A stretch of DNA of 64,000 bases from Cedecea neteri NBRC 105707 = ATCC 33855 (GCF_001571265.1 NZ_BCTL01000010.1:134135-198134); one strand, 5' to 3'; positions 26,944-38,398 are shown, counted from the first letter of the stretch. Notes: generated by a model not told the origin, from the sequence alone. Numbers and translations are program-made.

Positions 26944-28527
26944 ATGAATGTAACGGTTAAAGACACCCTGACTGCTCGCGGAATCGTGTTGAATCCGTGG
27001 GCTGGTTTCTATTTTTTGCAGTCTCTATTGATCAACTTTGCGCTGGGCTATGCCTTCAGCCTGATTTACGCCATCGCCTTTAGCTGCGTACTTATGCTGC
27101 TGTGGCGCACGGCTCCACGCGCCCAGAAAGCCCTGCTTGGGCTTTGCAGTCTCGTGGCGGCAATGTACTTCCCGTTTGGCCAGGCCTACGGCTCACCCAA
27201 CTTCAATACTCTGCTGGCGCTGCACTCAACCAACTTTGAAGAATCCACGGAAATCATGACTATCTTCCCGTGGTACAGCTACGTGGTTTCTCTCTTTATT
27301 CTCGCCCTCGGCGTGATGGCGCTGCGCCGCAAACGTGAAGAAAAACGTCCCTGGGGTCATTTCGATAGCTTATGTCTGGCCGTCAGCGTGGTCTGTTTTT
27401 TTGTCACGCCGGTCACCAACCTCGCCTACGGCGGCGTATTTAAATTTAAAGATACCGGCTACCCGGTTGTGCGCTTCGTAAAAGATGTCGTAGTCAACAA
27501 CCACGAAGTCATCGAAGAGCAAGCCCGCATGAAGGCGCTTTCACAGCAAAAAGACTCCTGGAACGTGCTGTCGGTGCAGCCTAAATACCACACCTATGTG
27601 GTGGTGATTGGCGAAAGCGCTCGCCGTGATGCGCTGGGTGCCTTTGGCGGCCACTGGGACAACACCCCCTTCGCAAGCCAGGTAAAAGGCAATCTGTTTA
27701 TGGATTACGTCTCCGCCAGCGGCTCAACCCAAAAATCGCTGGGGCTGACGCTGAACCGCGTCGTGGACGGTAAACCTCAATATCAGGACAATTTTGTGAC
27801 CCTGGCAAACCGCGCGGGCTTCCAGACCTGGTGGTTCTCAAACCAGGGGCAGATAGGCGAATACGATACCGCCATTGCCAGTATCGCCAAACGCGCGGAC
27901 GAAGTGCAGTTCCTGAAAAATGGGGATTTTGAGGCGGATAAAAACACCCGAGATGAAGCTCTGTTAAAGATGACGGCTCAGGTTTTTGCCACTCAGCGCA
28001 ACACACCGCAGCTGATTGTGCTGCATTTGATGGGCTCTCACCCGCAGGCCTGCGATCGTACTCAGGGCAAATACAAAGATTTTGTGCAGTCTAAAGAGAC
28101 GTCCTGCTATCTCTACAGCATGACGCAAACCGACGACTTGCTAAAACAGCTTTATCTGCAGTTGCAAAACACCGGCAACACCTTCTCAATGGTCTATTTC
28201 TCTGACCACGGGCTGGCGTTCAAAGAGCGCGGTACCGACGTGCAATATCTGGCGCACGACGATAAGTTCCAGCAGAATTTCCAGGTGCCGTTTATGGTGC
28301 TGTCGAGCGATGACACCACGCACCGGCTAATCAAAGCCCGCCGCAGCGCCAATGATTTCCTCAACTTCTTCTCTGCATGGACGGGGATTAAGGCGAAAGA
28401 GCTTACGCCGAAGTACAAGTTTATCTCCGAGCAAAAAGCCGGGCTGGTCTGGATAACCAACTTCAACCTGAAAAAAGTGGACTATACTCATCTGCAGACG
28501 GATATGTTTGAGACCAGGACTCGCTAA
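26944..28527 (+). CDS. opgE: Osmoregulated periplasmic glucan phosphoethanolamine transferase OpgE
   Basis: A 527-residue inner-membrane enzyme of the EptA/OpgE sulfatase-like family. About five membrane helices occupy the first 170 residues; the periplasmic catalytic domain begins at YVVVIGESARRDALGAFG (metal-binding Glu). It continues with ASGSTQKSLG (likely Thr nucleophile), HLMGSHPQACDR and YFSDHGLAF (metal-binding Asp-His). It transfers phosphoethanolamine from lipid to periplasmic glucans. The ATG at 26944 matches the E. coli N-terminus; nine upstream codons were excluded. The 290 bp before it hold no supported gene. Confidence 0.94.
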   Translation: MNVTVKDTLTARGIVLNPWAGFYFLQSLLINFALGYAFSLIYAIAFSCVLMLLWRTAPRAQKALLGLCSLVAAMYFPFGQAYGSPNFNTLLALHSTNFEESTEIMTIFPWYSYVVSLFILALGVMALRRKREEKRPWGHFDSLCLAVSVVCFFVTPVTNLAYGGVFKFKDTGYPVVRFVKDVVVNNHEVIEEQARMKALSQQKDSWNVLSVQPKYHTYVVVIGESARRDALGAFGGHWDNTPFASQVKGNLFMDYVSASGSTQKSLGLTLNRVVDGKPQYQDNFVTLANRAGFQTWWFSNQGQIGEYDTAIASIAKRADEVQFLKNGDFEADKNTRDEALLKMTAQVFATQRNTPQLIVLHLMGSHPQACDRTQGKYKDFVQSKETSCYLYSMTQTDDLLKQLYLQLQNTGNTFSMVYFSDHGLAFKERGTDVQYLAHDDKFQQNFQVPFMVLSSDDTTHRLIKARRSANDFLNFFSAWTGIKAKELTPKYKFISEQKAGLVWITNFNLKKVDYTHLQTDMFETRTR

Positions 28528-28546
28528 CTTCAGTCGGTTTACCGAT

Positions 28547-28578
28547 AAAAAAAATCCGCCACTTGGGCGGATTTTTTA
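28547..28578. terminator. Bidirectional terminator between opgE and ompX
   Basis: AAAAAATCCGCC-ACTT-GGGCGGATTTTTT is a strong hairpin with A and T runs on either side, placed between two convergent genes. Confidence 0.93.
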
Positions 28579-28598
28579 TTTCTATCCCGGAAGGGATA

Positions 28599-29108
28599 TT
28601 AGAAGCGGTAACCTACGCCAGCGATCCAGGTGCCAACGTCAACGCTACGAATACGGCTCTGCTCGTAGGAGAAGTCCAGAGCAACGTTTTCAATTGGGTT
28701 GAACTGCAGGCCAGCACCGTAGGAGAAGCCGTAGTCGCTAACGGAATCGTGAGCAGCTGGGTATTCAGTTGCCTGGAATTTACCGTAGCCAACACCGACT
28801 ACACCGTAGATGCTTGCCCAGTCGTTGATGCGGTAAGCTGGACCAGCGGTGATACCGTAGTACTGGCCTTTGGTGTAAACGCCGTCAGAAGTGTCGCTTT
28901 TCTGGGTGTAGGTGAAGGAGCCGATGTAGCCCAGCGGGGTATCATTTTCGTAACGGTATTTCAGGTTGAAACCGCCAGCTTTGTTAGCAACGCCCTGCAT
29001 ATCGCTCTGAGCATAACCACCGGTTACGGTGCTGGTTGCTGCAGATGCGGTACCTACGGAGACGGCCAGTACACAGGCCAGTGCTGAAAGACATGCAATT
29101 TTTTTCAT
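28599..29108 (-). CDS. ompX: Outer-membrane protein OmpX
   Basis: A 169-residue eight-stranded beta-barrel protein. The signal is KKIACLSALACVLAVSVGTASA, followed by ATSTVTGGYAQSDMQG. Alternating strands include FNLKYRYEND, YYGITAGPAYRINDWASIYGVVGVGY and the terminal DVGTWIAGVGYRF with a C-terminal Phe required for assembly. The start at 29108 follows GAGGTGGATATT. In E. coli the mRNA start region is targeted by sRNAs CyaR and MicA. Surface loops differ from E. coli, as expected. Confidence 0.96.
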   Translation of the reverse strand: MKKIACLSALACVLAVSVGTASAATSTVTGGYAQSDMQGVANKAGGFNLKYRYENDTPLGYIGSFTYTQKSDTSDGVYTKGQYYGITAGPAYRINDWASIYGVVGVGYGKFQATEYPAAHDSVSDYGFSYGAGLQFNPIENVALDFSYEQSRIRSVDVGTWIAGVGYRF

Positions 29109-29479
29109 AATATCCACCTCAAATGTGCTTCAAGTAAGTCCTAAGTTTTAAATATAACAAAACCATGACAGAAACTCTTCGCCAATTGTGTTGTCTAACG
29201 AACCTTTTCATGTAACATAACATTTCCACTACATGTTAACTTACTAAAAAACCAGAGGAATAAGGCCATACGACGGCAAATATTAACCCCTTTAACAACG
29301 TCGTCATTCAGATAATTCTGGAATTATTTTTGACACAAACTGACAAAAGTGCCCCGATCGTACTCCACGTCATGAGAATTTTTCTTAATGAAAGTTCAAC
29401 CACCCATAACTTAATCCTTTAGACTGGGCTGACTTTTATTTTCTTGACCAAATACAGACAAATACTGACAAGGTACAGG
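29109..29479. other. Divergent promoter region ompX / rhtA
   Basis: These 371 AT-rich bases hold no supported gene. The ompX leader side contains TATATT near 29149 on the minus strand as a possible -10 box. TTGACA-like segments occur near 29330 on the plus strand for rhtA. I see no clear operator palindrome. Confidence 0.45.
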
Positions 29480-30367
29480 ATGCCGCAAACCTCCCGTAAT
29501 ATGCCGCGCTGGCTGCCCATCGTAGTTCTGCTTATTGCCATGACGTCGATTCAGAGCGGCGCTTCGCTGGCTAAATCATTATTCCCGCTAATAGGTCCTC
29601 AGGGCGTGACTTCGCTACGTCTGTTTCTGGGAACGCTAATCCTTGTGGTGATTTTTAAGCCCTGGCGTCTGCGCTTTAAGCCAGAACAACGTTTACCTCT
29701 GTTGCTTTACGGGCTGGCGCTGGGCAGCATGAATTATCTCTTTTATGTCTCGCTGCGTACCGTGCCGCTGGGCATTGCTGTGGCGCTCGAATTTACCGGG
29801 CCGCTAGCCGTCGCGCTATTCGCTTCACGCCGGGCGGTGGATTTTATCTGGGTGGTGCTGGCGGTTGCCGGACTGTGGTTCCTGCTCCCGTTGGGTCAGG
29901 ACATCTCCCATGTTGACCTTGCTGGCGCCGCCTATGCGCTGGGGGCGGGTGCCTGTTGGGCGGTCTATATTATTGCCGGGCAAAAAGCGGGCGCTGAGCA
30001 CGGCCCGGCCACGGTCGCGTTTGGGTCTCTGATTGCGGCCATTATTTTTGTGCCACTGGGCGCCTGGGAAGCCAGCAGCTCGCTGCTGCAGTGGTCGCTG
30101 CTGCCCGTCGGCCTGGCGATTGCCGTGCTTTCAACGGCGCTGCCCTACTCGCTGGAAATGATTGCGTTAACCCGGCTACCAACCCGCACCTTTGGCACGC
30201 TGATGAGCCTGGAACCCGGCCTCGCGGCGCTGTCAGGTATGCTGTTCCTCGGCGAACATCTGACGCTGGTGCAATGGCTGGCGTTGCTCTCCATCATCGC
30301 GGCTTCAGTGGGTTCAACGCTGACCATGAAGCGCGAAACGCAGCTTAAAAATGTCGACATAAATTAA
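29480..30367 (+). CDS. rhtA: Threonine/homoserine exporter RhtA
   Basis: A 295-residue inner-membrane exporter of the EamA (DMT) family with ten predicted helices in two repeats. SIQSGASLAKSLFPLIGPQG, VALEFTGPLAVALF and ALPYSLEMIALTRLPTRTFGTLMSLEP follow E. coli RhtA, whose length it equals. The ATG at 29480 was preferred to an in-frame codon 36 bp upstream because AAGG lies six bases before it and the N-terminus fits. It exports threonine and homoserine. Confidence 0.95.
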   Translation: MPQTSRNMPRWLPIVVLLIAMTSIQSGASLAKSLFPLIGPQGVTSLRLFLGTLILVVIFKPWRLRFKPEQRLPLLLYGLALGSMNYLFYVSLRTVPLGIAVALEFTGPLAVALFASRRAVDFIWVVLAVAGLWFLLPLGQDISHVDLAGAAYALGAGACWAVYIIAGQKAGAEHGPATVAFGSLIAAIIFVPLGAWEASSSLLQWSLLPVGLAIAVLSTALPYSLEMIALTRLPTRTFGTLMSLEPGLAALSGMLFLGEHLTLVQWLALLSIIAASVGSTLTMKRETQLKNVDIN

Positions 30368-30380
30368 TCCGTCGCCCTTC

Positions 30381-30411
30381 ATTTAATGCGGTGATAATTA
30401 CCGCATTAAAT
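30381..30411. terminator. Long inverted repeat after rhtA
   Basis: ATTTAATGCGGT and ACCGCATTAAAT form a perfect 12-bp stem with a 7-base loop, 14 bp after the rhtA stop. There is no following T run, so termination is only probable. The rest of the gap to dps (30368-30677) is the dps promoter region. Confidence 0.55.
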
Positions 30412-30622
30412 GATTTACTCGCAATCAAGCACTTATATTTTGTCCACTCTGTAATACTCAATAAGAATTATTTTCTTTTCGCCGTCATATTTATTCATTC
30501 TTTTTGACACAAATTTGAAAGTAAAGATAACCCACTGTTCCACAATGCATTTACTTTTACCATTTTCCTCTCGCTATCGGTTTGATAGGTATTACCCTCA
30601 CCAGCAAAGTAAAAAAGCGGTG

Positions 30623-30629
30623 CTATACT
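30623..30629 (+). promoter_or_regulatory. Likely -10 box of dps (sigma-S/sigma-70)
   Basis: CTATACT preceded by TG and followed by T is an extended -10 element of the sigma-S-preferred kind, about 50 bp before the dps start. E. coli dps uses such a promoter with OxyR and IHF upstream; I did not delimit those sites here. Confidence 0.6.
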
Positions 30630-30671
30630 TATTGCCGGTAATTCATTGGGACACCAACATCAAGAGGATGA

Positions 30672-31181
<510 letters not shown>

Positions 31182-31206
31182 CCAGAGCATTTTCCTATGG
31201 CTCCTC

Positions 31207-31224
31207 CTCCGCCCGGGGGCGGAG
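31207..31224. terminator. GC-rich hairpin after dps
   Basis: CTCCGCC-CGGG-GGCGGAG lies 26 bp after the dps stop. It lacks a T run, so it may stabilise the mRNA end or act as a weak terminator. Confidence 0.45.
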
Positions 31225-31371
31225 CCTGCACCAAAACAGAGCAGACCATCGATTAATTCATAGCCCAAAGTTAATCAAATGTAATAATCACCTCACACAA
31301 TCGTTAACGAATGATTGTTTTGTCCACTGTTTTCGCGGTAAAACTACCCCCAGCCCTGCCGGCCCATAACA

Positions 31372-31401
31372 CGCACCAAAATGGTGCACCATAACGGTGC
31401 G
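31372..31401. promoter_or_regulatory. Two overlapping NtrC-type sites upstream of glnH
   Basis: CGCACCAAAATGGTGCA (31372-31388) and TGCACCATAACGGTGCG (31385-31401) both match the NtrC (GlnG) consensus TGCACC-N5-GGTGCA. They overlap by four bases and lie 75-100 bp upstream of a sigma-54 promoter, as expected of an enhancer. Confidence 0.85.
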
Positions 31402-31465
31402 TTATGACCAGCTTGCAACGCTCGATGCGCAATGTTAAATAATCATATCCTTGCAAAAACAGTAA

Positions 31466-32290
<825 letters not shown>

Positions 32291-32312
32291 TAATTCTAAG
32301 TATGAGTAAGAT

Positions 32313-32342
32313 CTGAGGGGCGCCTTTCGCCCCTCTTATTAT
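32313..32342 (+). terminator. Hairpin in the glnH-glnP gap
   Basis: GAGGGGCG-CCTTT-CGCCCCTC followed by TTATTATT lies between glnH and glnP. A partial terminator here would make the binding protein more abundant than the membrane parts; that is inferred. Confidence 0.75.
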
Positions 32343-32418
32343 TAAACGCCTCTCACGCTGCCAGGCCCCGGCCTGAAAGCCCAAAGAGGTGAACCACGGT
32401 AGACAACAGGAACACATC

Positions 32419-33078
32419 ATGCAGTTTGACTGGAGCGCCATTTGGCCTGCAATTCCCATCTTGTTTGAAGGCGCTAAAATGACCCTATGGATTTCTATCC
32501 TGGGGCTTTGCGGCGGTTTAGTAATTGGTTTAGTCGCGGGCTTTGCTCGCACCTACGGCGGTTGGATTGCCAACCACGTTGCCCTTGTTTTCATCGAAGT
32601 GATTCGCGGCACGCCAATTGTGGTGCAGGTGATGTTTATCTACTTCGCCCTGCCGATGGCCTTTACAGATCTGCGTATCGATCCGTTTAGCGCGGCGGTC
32701 GTCACCATCATGATCAACTCAGGGGCTTACATCGCAGAAATCACCCGTGGGGCGGTACTGTCTATTCATAAAGGCTTCCAGGAAGCGGGCCTTGCGCTTG
32801 GGCTGTCAAAACGTGAAACCATCCGTCACGTGATTATGCCGCTGGCGCTGCGCCGTATGCTGCCGCCGCTGGGTAACCAGTGGATCATCAGCATTAAAGA
32901 TACCTCGCTGTTCATCGTTATCGGTGTAGCAGAGCTGACTCGTCAGGGTCAGGAAATTATCGCCGGTAACTTCCGCGCGCTGGAGATTTGGAGCGCCGTT
33001 GCGGTCTTCTATCTGATTATTACCCTGGTGCTGAGCTTCGTGCTGCGTCGCCTTGAAAGAAGGATGAAAATCCTGTGA
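32419..33078 (+). CDS. glnP: Glutamine ABC transporter permease GlnP
   Basis: A 219-residue inner-membrane permease with five helices. The EAA loop is [34 protein letters not shown]. The start [18 protein letters not shown] equals E. coli GlnP; ten in-frame upstream codons were excluded. Its stop overlaps the glnQ GTG start by 4 bp. GlnP probably works as a homodimer with GlnQ. Confidence 0.97.
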   Translation: MQFDWSAIWPAIPILFEGAKMTLWISILGLCGGLVIGLVAGFARTYGGWIANHVALVFIEVIRGTPIVVQVMFIYFALPMAFTDLRIDPFSAAVVTIMINSGAYIAEITRGAVLSIHKGFQEAGLALGLSKRETIRHVIMPLALRRMLPPLGNQWIISIKDTSLFIVIGVAELTRQGQEIIAGNFRALEIWSAVAVFYLIITLVLSFVLRRLERRMKIL

Positions 33079-33797
33079 TTGAATTTAAAAACGTCTCCAA
33101 GCACTTTGGCCAAACCCAGGTGCTGCACAATATTGACCTGAACATCAAACAGGGTGAAGTGGTGGTGATTATCGGGCCAAGCGGCTCCGGCAAATCAACC
33201 CTGCTGCGCTGCATCAACAAGCTGGAAGAAATCACCAGCGGTGACCTGATCGTCGACGGCCTGAAGGTCAACGATCCGAAGGTCGACGATCGCCTGATCC
33301 GTCAGGAAGCTGGCATGGTGTTCCAGCAGTTCTACCTGTTCCCGCACCTGACGGCGCTGGAAAACGTCGCCTTCGGCCCGATTCGCGTTCGCGGCATGAA
33401 AAAAGACGCCGCTGAGAAGCTGGCGAAAGAACTGCTGGCGAAGGTTGGCCTGGCGGAACGCGCGCATCACTACCCGTCAGAGCTTTCTGGCGGCCAGCAG
33501 CAGCGTGTGGCTATTGCCCGTGCCCTTGCCGTGAAGCCGAAGATGATGCTGTTTGATGAGCCAACGTCGGCTCTCGACCCGGAACTGCGTCATGAAGTGC
33601 TGAAAGTTATGCAGGACCTGGCCGAAGAAGGCATGACCATGGTTATCGTTACCCACGAAGTCGGCTTTGCCGCCAAAGTGGCTTCTCGCCTGATCTTTAT
33701 CGATAAAGGTCGCGTGGCGGAAGACGGTAATCCACAGGAGCTTATCGACAACCCGCCGAGCCCGCGTCTGCGCGAGTTCCTGCAGCACGTCGCATAA
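33075..33797 (+). CDS. glnQ: Glutamine ABC transporter ATP-binding protein GlnQ
   Basis: A 240-residue ABC ATPase with Walker [10 protein letters not shown] near residue 36, signature LSGGQQQR near 137, Walker B MMLFDEP and the switch His in VTHEVGF. It starts with GTG overlapping the glnP stop (GTGA), implying coupled translation. It energises glutamine import with GlnHP. Confidence 0.97.
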   Translation: MIEFKNVSKHFGQTQVLHNIDLNIKQGEVVVIIGPSGSGKSTLLRCINKLEEITSGDLIVDGLKVNDPKVDDRLIRQEAGMVFQQFYLFPHLTALENVAFGPIRVRGMKKDAAEKLAKELLAKVGLAERAHHYPSELSGGQQQRVAIARALAVKPKMMLFDEPTSALDPELRHEVLKVMQDLAEEGMTMVIVTHEVGFAAKVASRLIFIDKGRVAEDGNPQELIDNPPSPRLREFLQHVA

Positions 33798-33807
33798 CGT
33801 TTCACTC

Positions 33808-33843
33808 AGGGCGGCGGGCAACAAACCGGCCGCCCTGCTTTTT
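33808..33843 (+). terminator. Intrinsic terminator after glnQ
   Basis: AGGGCGGC and GGCCGCCCT form a GC-rich stem with a 12-base loop, followed by GCTTTTTCT. It ends the glnHPQ operon. Confidence 0.8.
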
Positions 33844-33929
33844 CTGGAATTATCCCGCTTTTTACCTCGCCAAAATCTCAGCCACTATACTTACTCCTTT
33901 GTCCGATTTTCTCAGTCCGGAGGAGCGCT

Positions 33930-36188
33930 GTGCGATGGATCCTGATATTACTGTTTAGCCTCATGAGCCTGCCCGGCCATGCGGTCACCTTACCCGCCGC
34001 CGCCGTTGCCGCCTCAACGTCCCAGAGTAATACCGCAACACCGGCTGAGCCCAGCGTAGAAGAAAAGAAAAAAGCTTATTCGGCGCTCGCCGACGTCCTG
34101 GACAACCCCAAGTCCCGCAGTGAACTTATCGAACAGCTTCGCAAAGTCGCCGCTGACGACGCCTCGCAGGCCGTGCCTGCCATCACGCCACCGGATACGC
34201 TCACCGAAGATAAAACCGTGCTCGAAAACGTCACCGACGTCAGCCGCCGCTACGGGGGAGAACTCACGCAGCGCTTTGAGCAGCTCCAGCAAAACATCGC
34301 CAGCGCACCAAGGAAAGCCTTTAACCAGCAGACTTTCTTCAATGCGCTGAGCCACTTCGCGATGCTTGCCAGCGCGGTCTTCGTGTTTTATTTCCTGCTT
34401 CGCGCCTGCGTCAGGCCGCTGTGGGCCAAAATGGGCGACTGGGGGAGAAGAAAAAACCGCGACCATACCAACTGGCTTCACCTGCCTATAACCATCCTCG
34501 GTGCTTTCGCGGTGGATATCCTGCTGCTGGCGCTGACGCTGTTCGTCGGGCAGCTTCTCAGCGACAAAATGAACGCCGGCAACGCCACCATCGCGCGCCA
34601 GCAGGGGCTGTTTCTCAACGCCTTTGGGCTTATAGAATTCTTCAAGGCCGTTCTGCGCCTTATTTTCAGCCCGCGTTTCCCGGCGCTGCGCCCCTTCCCC
34701 ATCGGCGACCAGGGCGCCCGCTACTGGAGCCTGCGCCTTTCGTGGCTGAGTACAATTATCGGCTATGGATTATTGGTGGTGGTGCCGATTCTCGCCAATC
34801 AGGTCAACGCCCAGATCAGCGCCACGGTCAACGTGGTAGTAATGCTGCTGATCACCGTCTGGGCGCAGTACCTGATTTTTCACAATAAACGCGCCATCCA
34901 GCAAAGCTTGATTCACCTGGCAGACCGCTCAATGAGCTTCTTTAGCCTGTTTATTCGTGCTTTTGCACTCATCTGGCACTGGCTCGCCTGCCTTTATTTT
35001 GTGGTGCTGTTTTTCCTTTCGCTTTTCGATCCGGGCAACAGCCTGAAATTTATGATGGGCGCCTCGCTGCACAGCCTGACGATCGTCGGCGTGGCGGCGT
35101 TTATCTCCGGCATGCTTTCACGCTGGATAGCAAAAACCATCACCCTTTCTCCCCAGGTACAGCGTAATTATCCGGAGCTGCAAAAGCGCCTTAACGGCTG
35201 GATATCCGTCTCGCTGAAGCTGGCGCGCATTCTTACCGTTTGCGTGGCAGTCATGCTGCTGCTGGATGCCTGGGGACTTTTCGATGTCTGGCAATGGCTC
35301 ACCCAGGGAGCCGGGGAGAAAACCGTCGATATCCTGATTCGCATCGTGCTTATCCTTTTCTTCTCTGCGGTCGGCTGGACGCTGCTGGCAAGCCTGATCG
35401 AAAACCGCCTGGCCTCCGATATCCACGGCCGCCCGATGCCAAGTGCGCGAGCGCGCACGCTGCTGACGCTGTTCCGCAACGCGCTGGCCGTGGTGATAAG
35501 CACCATCACCATCATGATCCTGCTTTCTGAGATTGGCGTGAACATCGCACCGCTGCTGGCCGGGGCGGGCGCGCTGGGGTTGGCGATAAGCTTTGGCTCG
35601 CAAACATTGGTGAAAGATATTATTACCGGGATATTCATTCAGTTTGAAAATGGGATGAATACCGGTGACTACGTCACCATCGGCGCGATTACCGGCACCG
35701 TTGAGAAAATGTCTATTCGTTCGGTGGGCGTCCGCCAGGATACCGGGGCTTACCACATTATTCCGTGGTCCTCGATAACGACCTTCGCCAACTTTGTGCG
35801 CGGGATCGGCTCCTTCGTCGCAAACTATGACGTCGACAGGCAGGAGGACGTGGATAAAGCTAACCGGGTGCTGAAAGAGGCGGTGGAAGCGCTGATGGGT
35901 CAGGAAGATATTCGAATGCTGGTGATTGGCGAGCCGACGTTCTCGGGCATCGTGAGGCTGACGAATCAGGCCTTTACGGTGAGAGTCACCTTTACCACCC
36001 TGCCGCTAAAACAGTGGACGGTGCGCTACGCGCTCGACGGCATGGTCAAAAAATACTTTGATGAAGCGGGCATCAGGCCACCGGTGCAAACCGTGCAGGT
36101 CATGCAGCCGGGGGCCGATGCGGCGCAGGCTTTACAGGCCTCAGAGGCGGCGGCTGGCGCTTTACCTCCCGCCAGCCCGACCGGCTAA
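33930..36188 (+). CDS. ybiO: Mechanosensitive channel YbiO
   Basis: A 752-residue MscS-superfamily channel. A signal peptide (ILILLFSLMSLPGHA) and a periplasmic region are followed by about ten helices. The MscS core comes near residues 520-600 (EIGVNIAPLLAGAGALGLAISFGSQTLVKDIITGIFIQFENGMNTGDYVTIG) and then the cytoplasmic cage. The GTG start has GGAGGA seven bases upstream. It protects against osmotic downshock. The C-terminus is Ala/Pro-rich and slightly longer than in E. coli. It is convergent with rlmF, one base apart. Confidence 0.95.
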   Translation: MRWILILLFSLMSLPGHAVTLPAAAVAASTSQSNTATPAEPSVEEKKKAYSALADVLDNPKSRSELIEQLRKVAADDASQAVPAITPPDTLTEDKTVLENVTDVSRRYGGELTQRFEQLQQNIASAPRKAFNQQTFFNALSHFAMLASAVFVFYFLLRACVRPLWAKMGDWGRRKNRDHTNWLHLPITILGAFAVDILLLALTLFVGQLLSDKMNAGNATIARQQGLFLNAFGLIEFFKAVLRLIFSPRFPALRPFPIGDQGARYWSLRLSWLSTIIGYGLLVVVPILANQVNAQISATVNVVVMLLITVWAQYLIFHNKRAIQQSLIHLADRSMSFFSLFIRAFALIWHWLACLYFVVLFFLSLFDPGNSLKFMMGASLHSLTIVGVAAFISGMLSRWIAKTITLSPQVQRNYPELQKRLNGWISVSLKLARILTVCVAVMLLLDAWGLFDVWQWLTQGAGEKTVDILIRIVLILFFSAVGWTLLASLIENRLASDIHGRPMPSARARTLLTLFRNALAVVISTITIMILLSEIGVNIAPLLAGAGALGLAISFGSQTLVKDIITGIFIQFENGMNTGDYVTIGAITGTVEKMSIRSVGVRQDTGAYHIIPWSSITTFANFVRGIGSFVANYDVDRQEDVDKANRVLKEAVEALMGQEDIRMLVIGEPTFSGIVRLTNQAFTVRVTFTTLPLKQWTVRYALDGMVKKYFDEAGIRPPVQTVQVMQPGADAAQALQASEAAAGALPPASPTG

Positions 36189-36189
36189 A

Positions 36190-37131
36190 TTACTTCCCGC
36201 GGTTTTTTGCCCAGCGTGCGCGCTGGGCATCATCCATAAAGCTCCAGGCGATGAAACGGCTCTGCTTTTGCCCCTGGGCCATCTCTTTTTTCACCACTTT
36301 CACCACGCCGGTTTCCTGCATCACGCGGTACAGCGCCGGCAGATTTTCACCTTTTGACACCAGCGAGGTGAACCACAGGACCTGGCGACCAAACGCCTTA
36401 CTTTCTTTGATCATCTGGCTAACGAAGGCCACTTCGCCGCCTTCGCACCACAGCTCCTGCTCGCGGCCACCAAAATTCAGCGCGGCCCCTGCGTCCTGGC
36501 CAAGATTGCGGCGTTTACGCTCGCTGCCGCTGCGTGCCGCCTCGACTGAATCGTGGAACGGCGGATTACATAGCGTGGCGTCGTAGGTTTCATTTTTGTG
36601 GATAATCCCGTCCAGAATGCAGTCGGCATTTTTCTGGCGACGAAGGCGGATCATGCGGCTAAGCCCAGGATTGCCGTCTACAATTTGCTGCGCGCTGCGA
36701 AATGCTTCGTCGTCCACCTCAGAGCCGGTAAAACGCCAGCCGTATTCGTGTTGCCCAATGAGTGGATAAATGCAGTTAGCGCCGACGCCGATATCCAGGA
36801 CAGAAGCCTGGGCAGGCACAACGCCGCCGTTGCCTTCCGCCAGCAGATCGGCCAGATGGTGTATATAATCCGCCCGTCCCGGCACCGGTGGGCAAAGGAA
36901 CCCTTCAGGGATATCCCACTGCTTAACCTGATAAAAGTGTGCCAACAGCGCCTGGTTCAGCGCCTTCACCGCCAGCGGATCCGCGAAATTAACGGTCGTG
37001 TCGCCGTGCGGACCCGGGCGCAAAAACTCGGCCAGCGCCGGGCTGCTCGCGGTTAATGCGGCAAAGTCATAGCGGCTGCGGTGACGGTTGCGCGGATGCA
37101 AACCAGGTTTGGTGTCGGCAGGGGTTTTCAT
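36190..37131 (-). CDS. rlmF: 23S rRNA (adenine(1618)-N(6))-methyltransferase RlmF
   Basis: A 313-residue SAM-dependent methyltransferase acting on A1618 of 23S rRNA. It has [14 protein letters not shown] near the start, the SAM loop [17 protein letters not shown] and the catalytic motif LCNPPFH of N6-adenine methylases. It ends with [14 protein letters not shown]. The ATG at 37131 was chosen because upstream in-frame sequence is unlike the family and AGGAG lies nine bases before it. Confidence 0.95.
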   Translation of the reverse strand: MKTPADTKPGLHPRNRHRSRYDFAALTASSPALAEFLRPGPHGDTTVNFADPLAVKALNQALLAHFYQVKQWDIPEGFLCPPVPGRADYIHHLADLLAEGNGGVVPAQASVLDIGVGANCIYPLIGQHEYGWRFTGSEVDDEAFRSAQQIVDGNPGLSRMIRLRRQKNADCILDGIIHKNETYDATLCNPPFHDSVEAARSGSERKRRNLGQDAGAALNFGGREQELWCEGGEVAFVSQMIKESKAFGRQVLWFTSLVSKGENLPALYRVMQETGVVKVVKKEMAQGQKQSRFIAWSFMDDAQRARWAKNRGK

Positions 37132-37233
37132 TGGGGGCTTCTCCTTGTGTGGCCGCGTAAGATACTCTGCTCTCCGCGTCGGGTAAATACATCGCTGACG
37201 ATTTGACCTTTCCAACATGAATTCAGGTGCGTA

Positions 37234-37860
37234 ATGAGTAAAAAACGTTATTACTACGAGCCCTCGGAAGGCCACGGTTTACCACACGATCCGCTGAACG
37301 CCATTGTCGGGCCGCGCCCGATTGGCTGGATTTCCTCCTGCAATCTACAGGGCCAGCGTAATCTCGCACCTTACAGCTTCTTTAACTGTTTTAACTATCG
37401 CCCACCAATCATTGGTTTCGCCAGCACCGGCTGGAAAGACAGCGTCCAGAACATCCTCGACACCAAAGAATTCGTCTGGAACCTGGCCACGCGCCCGCTG
37501 GCAGAACAGATGAATGAAACCTCCGTCACGCTCCCCAGAGGCGAAGATGAGTTCCAGCGTGCAGGCCTGACCCCAATGGCTGGCACGAAGGTCAGCGCCA
37601 GTCTGGTCGCAGAAAGCCCGGTCAATTTTGAATGCCGCCTGTCGCAGTGCATTCGCCTGACGTCTGCCGACGGCGACGAATTGAACAGCTGGCTGGTGCT
37701 GGGGGAAGTGGTTGCCGTACACATTGATGAAGCCTTACTTATCGACGGTATCTACCAAACCGCACTGGCACAACCCGTGCTGCGGGCCGGAGGGCCAACC
37801 GCTTATTACACGGTTGATGAATCACAACGTTTTGACCTGATTCGCCCCGACGCGCGCTAA
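37234..37860 (+). CDS. Flavin reductase family protein
   Basis: A 208-residue split-barrel FMN-binding protein of the flavin reductase/DIM6 group. [38 protein letters not shown] and the C-terminal GGPTAYYTV fit the fold. The partner and physiological substrate are unknown. It is divergent from rlmF with a 102-bp gap. In E. coli K-12 mcbA follows rlmF directly, so this gene is an addition. The ATG at 37234 has a weak site (AGGTGCGTA). Confidence 0.85.
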   Translation: MSKKRYYYEPSEGHGLPHDPLNAIVGPRPIGWISSCNLQGQRNLAPYSFFNCFNYRPPIIGFASTGWKDSVQNILDTKEFVWNLATRPLAEQMNETSVTLPRGEDEFQRAGLTPMAGTKVSASLVAESPVNFECRLSQCIRLTSADGDELNSWLVLGEVVAVHIDEALLIDGIYQTALAQPVLRAGGPTAYYTVDESQRFDLIRPDAR

Positions 37861-38041
37861 ATCAACAATATCAGTCACCTACATGTCTGTTTTTTGTCAG
37901 TTTTAGGTCAAGTTTTATCGTTCAAAAAACAAGCACAAGTCCATCAATTTTTTGCGTCATTGTCTGCCAAAAGGGGAACTAGACTGTAATTGTCAGACAA
38001 CAAAAAGGTGTTTTGCTCTCAACGCTCATGAGGATGTAAAG

Positions 38042-38299
38042 ATGAAAAAACTGCTGTATTTCTCTGCGGTTATCTCTCTTGCTGCACTGCCTTTTGCCTC
38101 CATGGCAGCCCAGGAAATGAGTGACGCAAACCTTGGTCAAATGCACCCTATCGGCACCGTAACGGCCAAAGCCAGCAACCTTGACGATCTGCAGGCCAAA
38201 CTGGCAGAAAAAGCCAAAGAACAGGGCGCAACCGGCTACGTGATTAACTCTGCAGGCGGTGATAACCACCTGTACGGTACCGCCACTATCTACAAATAG
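38042..38299 (+). CDS. mcbA: DUF1471 periplasmic protein McbA
   Basis: An 85-residue exported protein of the BhsA/McbA family. The signal is KKLLYFSAVISLAALPFASMA. The mature part ends EQGATGYVINSAGGDNHLYGTATIYK-like, split here as GYVINSAGG and GTATIYK, which matches E. coli McbA better than other paralogues. McbA influences biofilm and colanic acid production. A terminator follows. It borders the PTS cassette on the left. Confidence 0.9.
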   Translation: MKKLLYFSAVISLAALPFASMAAQEMSDANLGQMHPIGTVTAKASNLDDLQAKLAEKAKEQGATGYVINSAGGDNHLYGTATIYK

Positions 38300-38318
38300 C
38301 CCGTTCTTCCGCCAACAT

Positions 38319-38346
38319 AATGCCCTGCTTTGCGGGGCATTTTTAT
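38319..38346 (+). terminator. Intrinsic terminator after mcbA
   Basis: ATGCCCTGC-TTT-GCGGGGCAT is followed by TTTTTATT, 20 bp after the mcbA stop. Confidence 0.9.
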
Positions 38347-38398
38347 TGCACCTTCCCCCTAAAACCATTTAAGCAATCATATGATACTTATATGGCTC

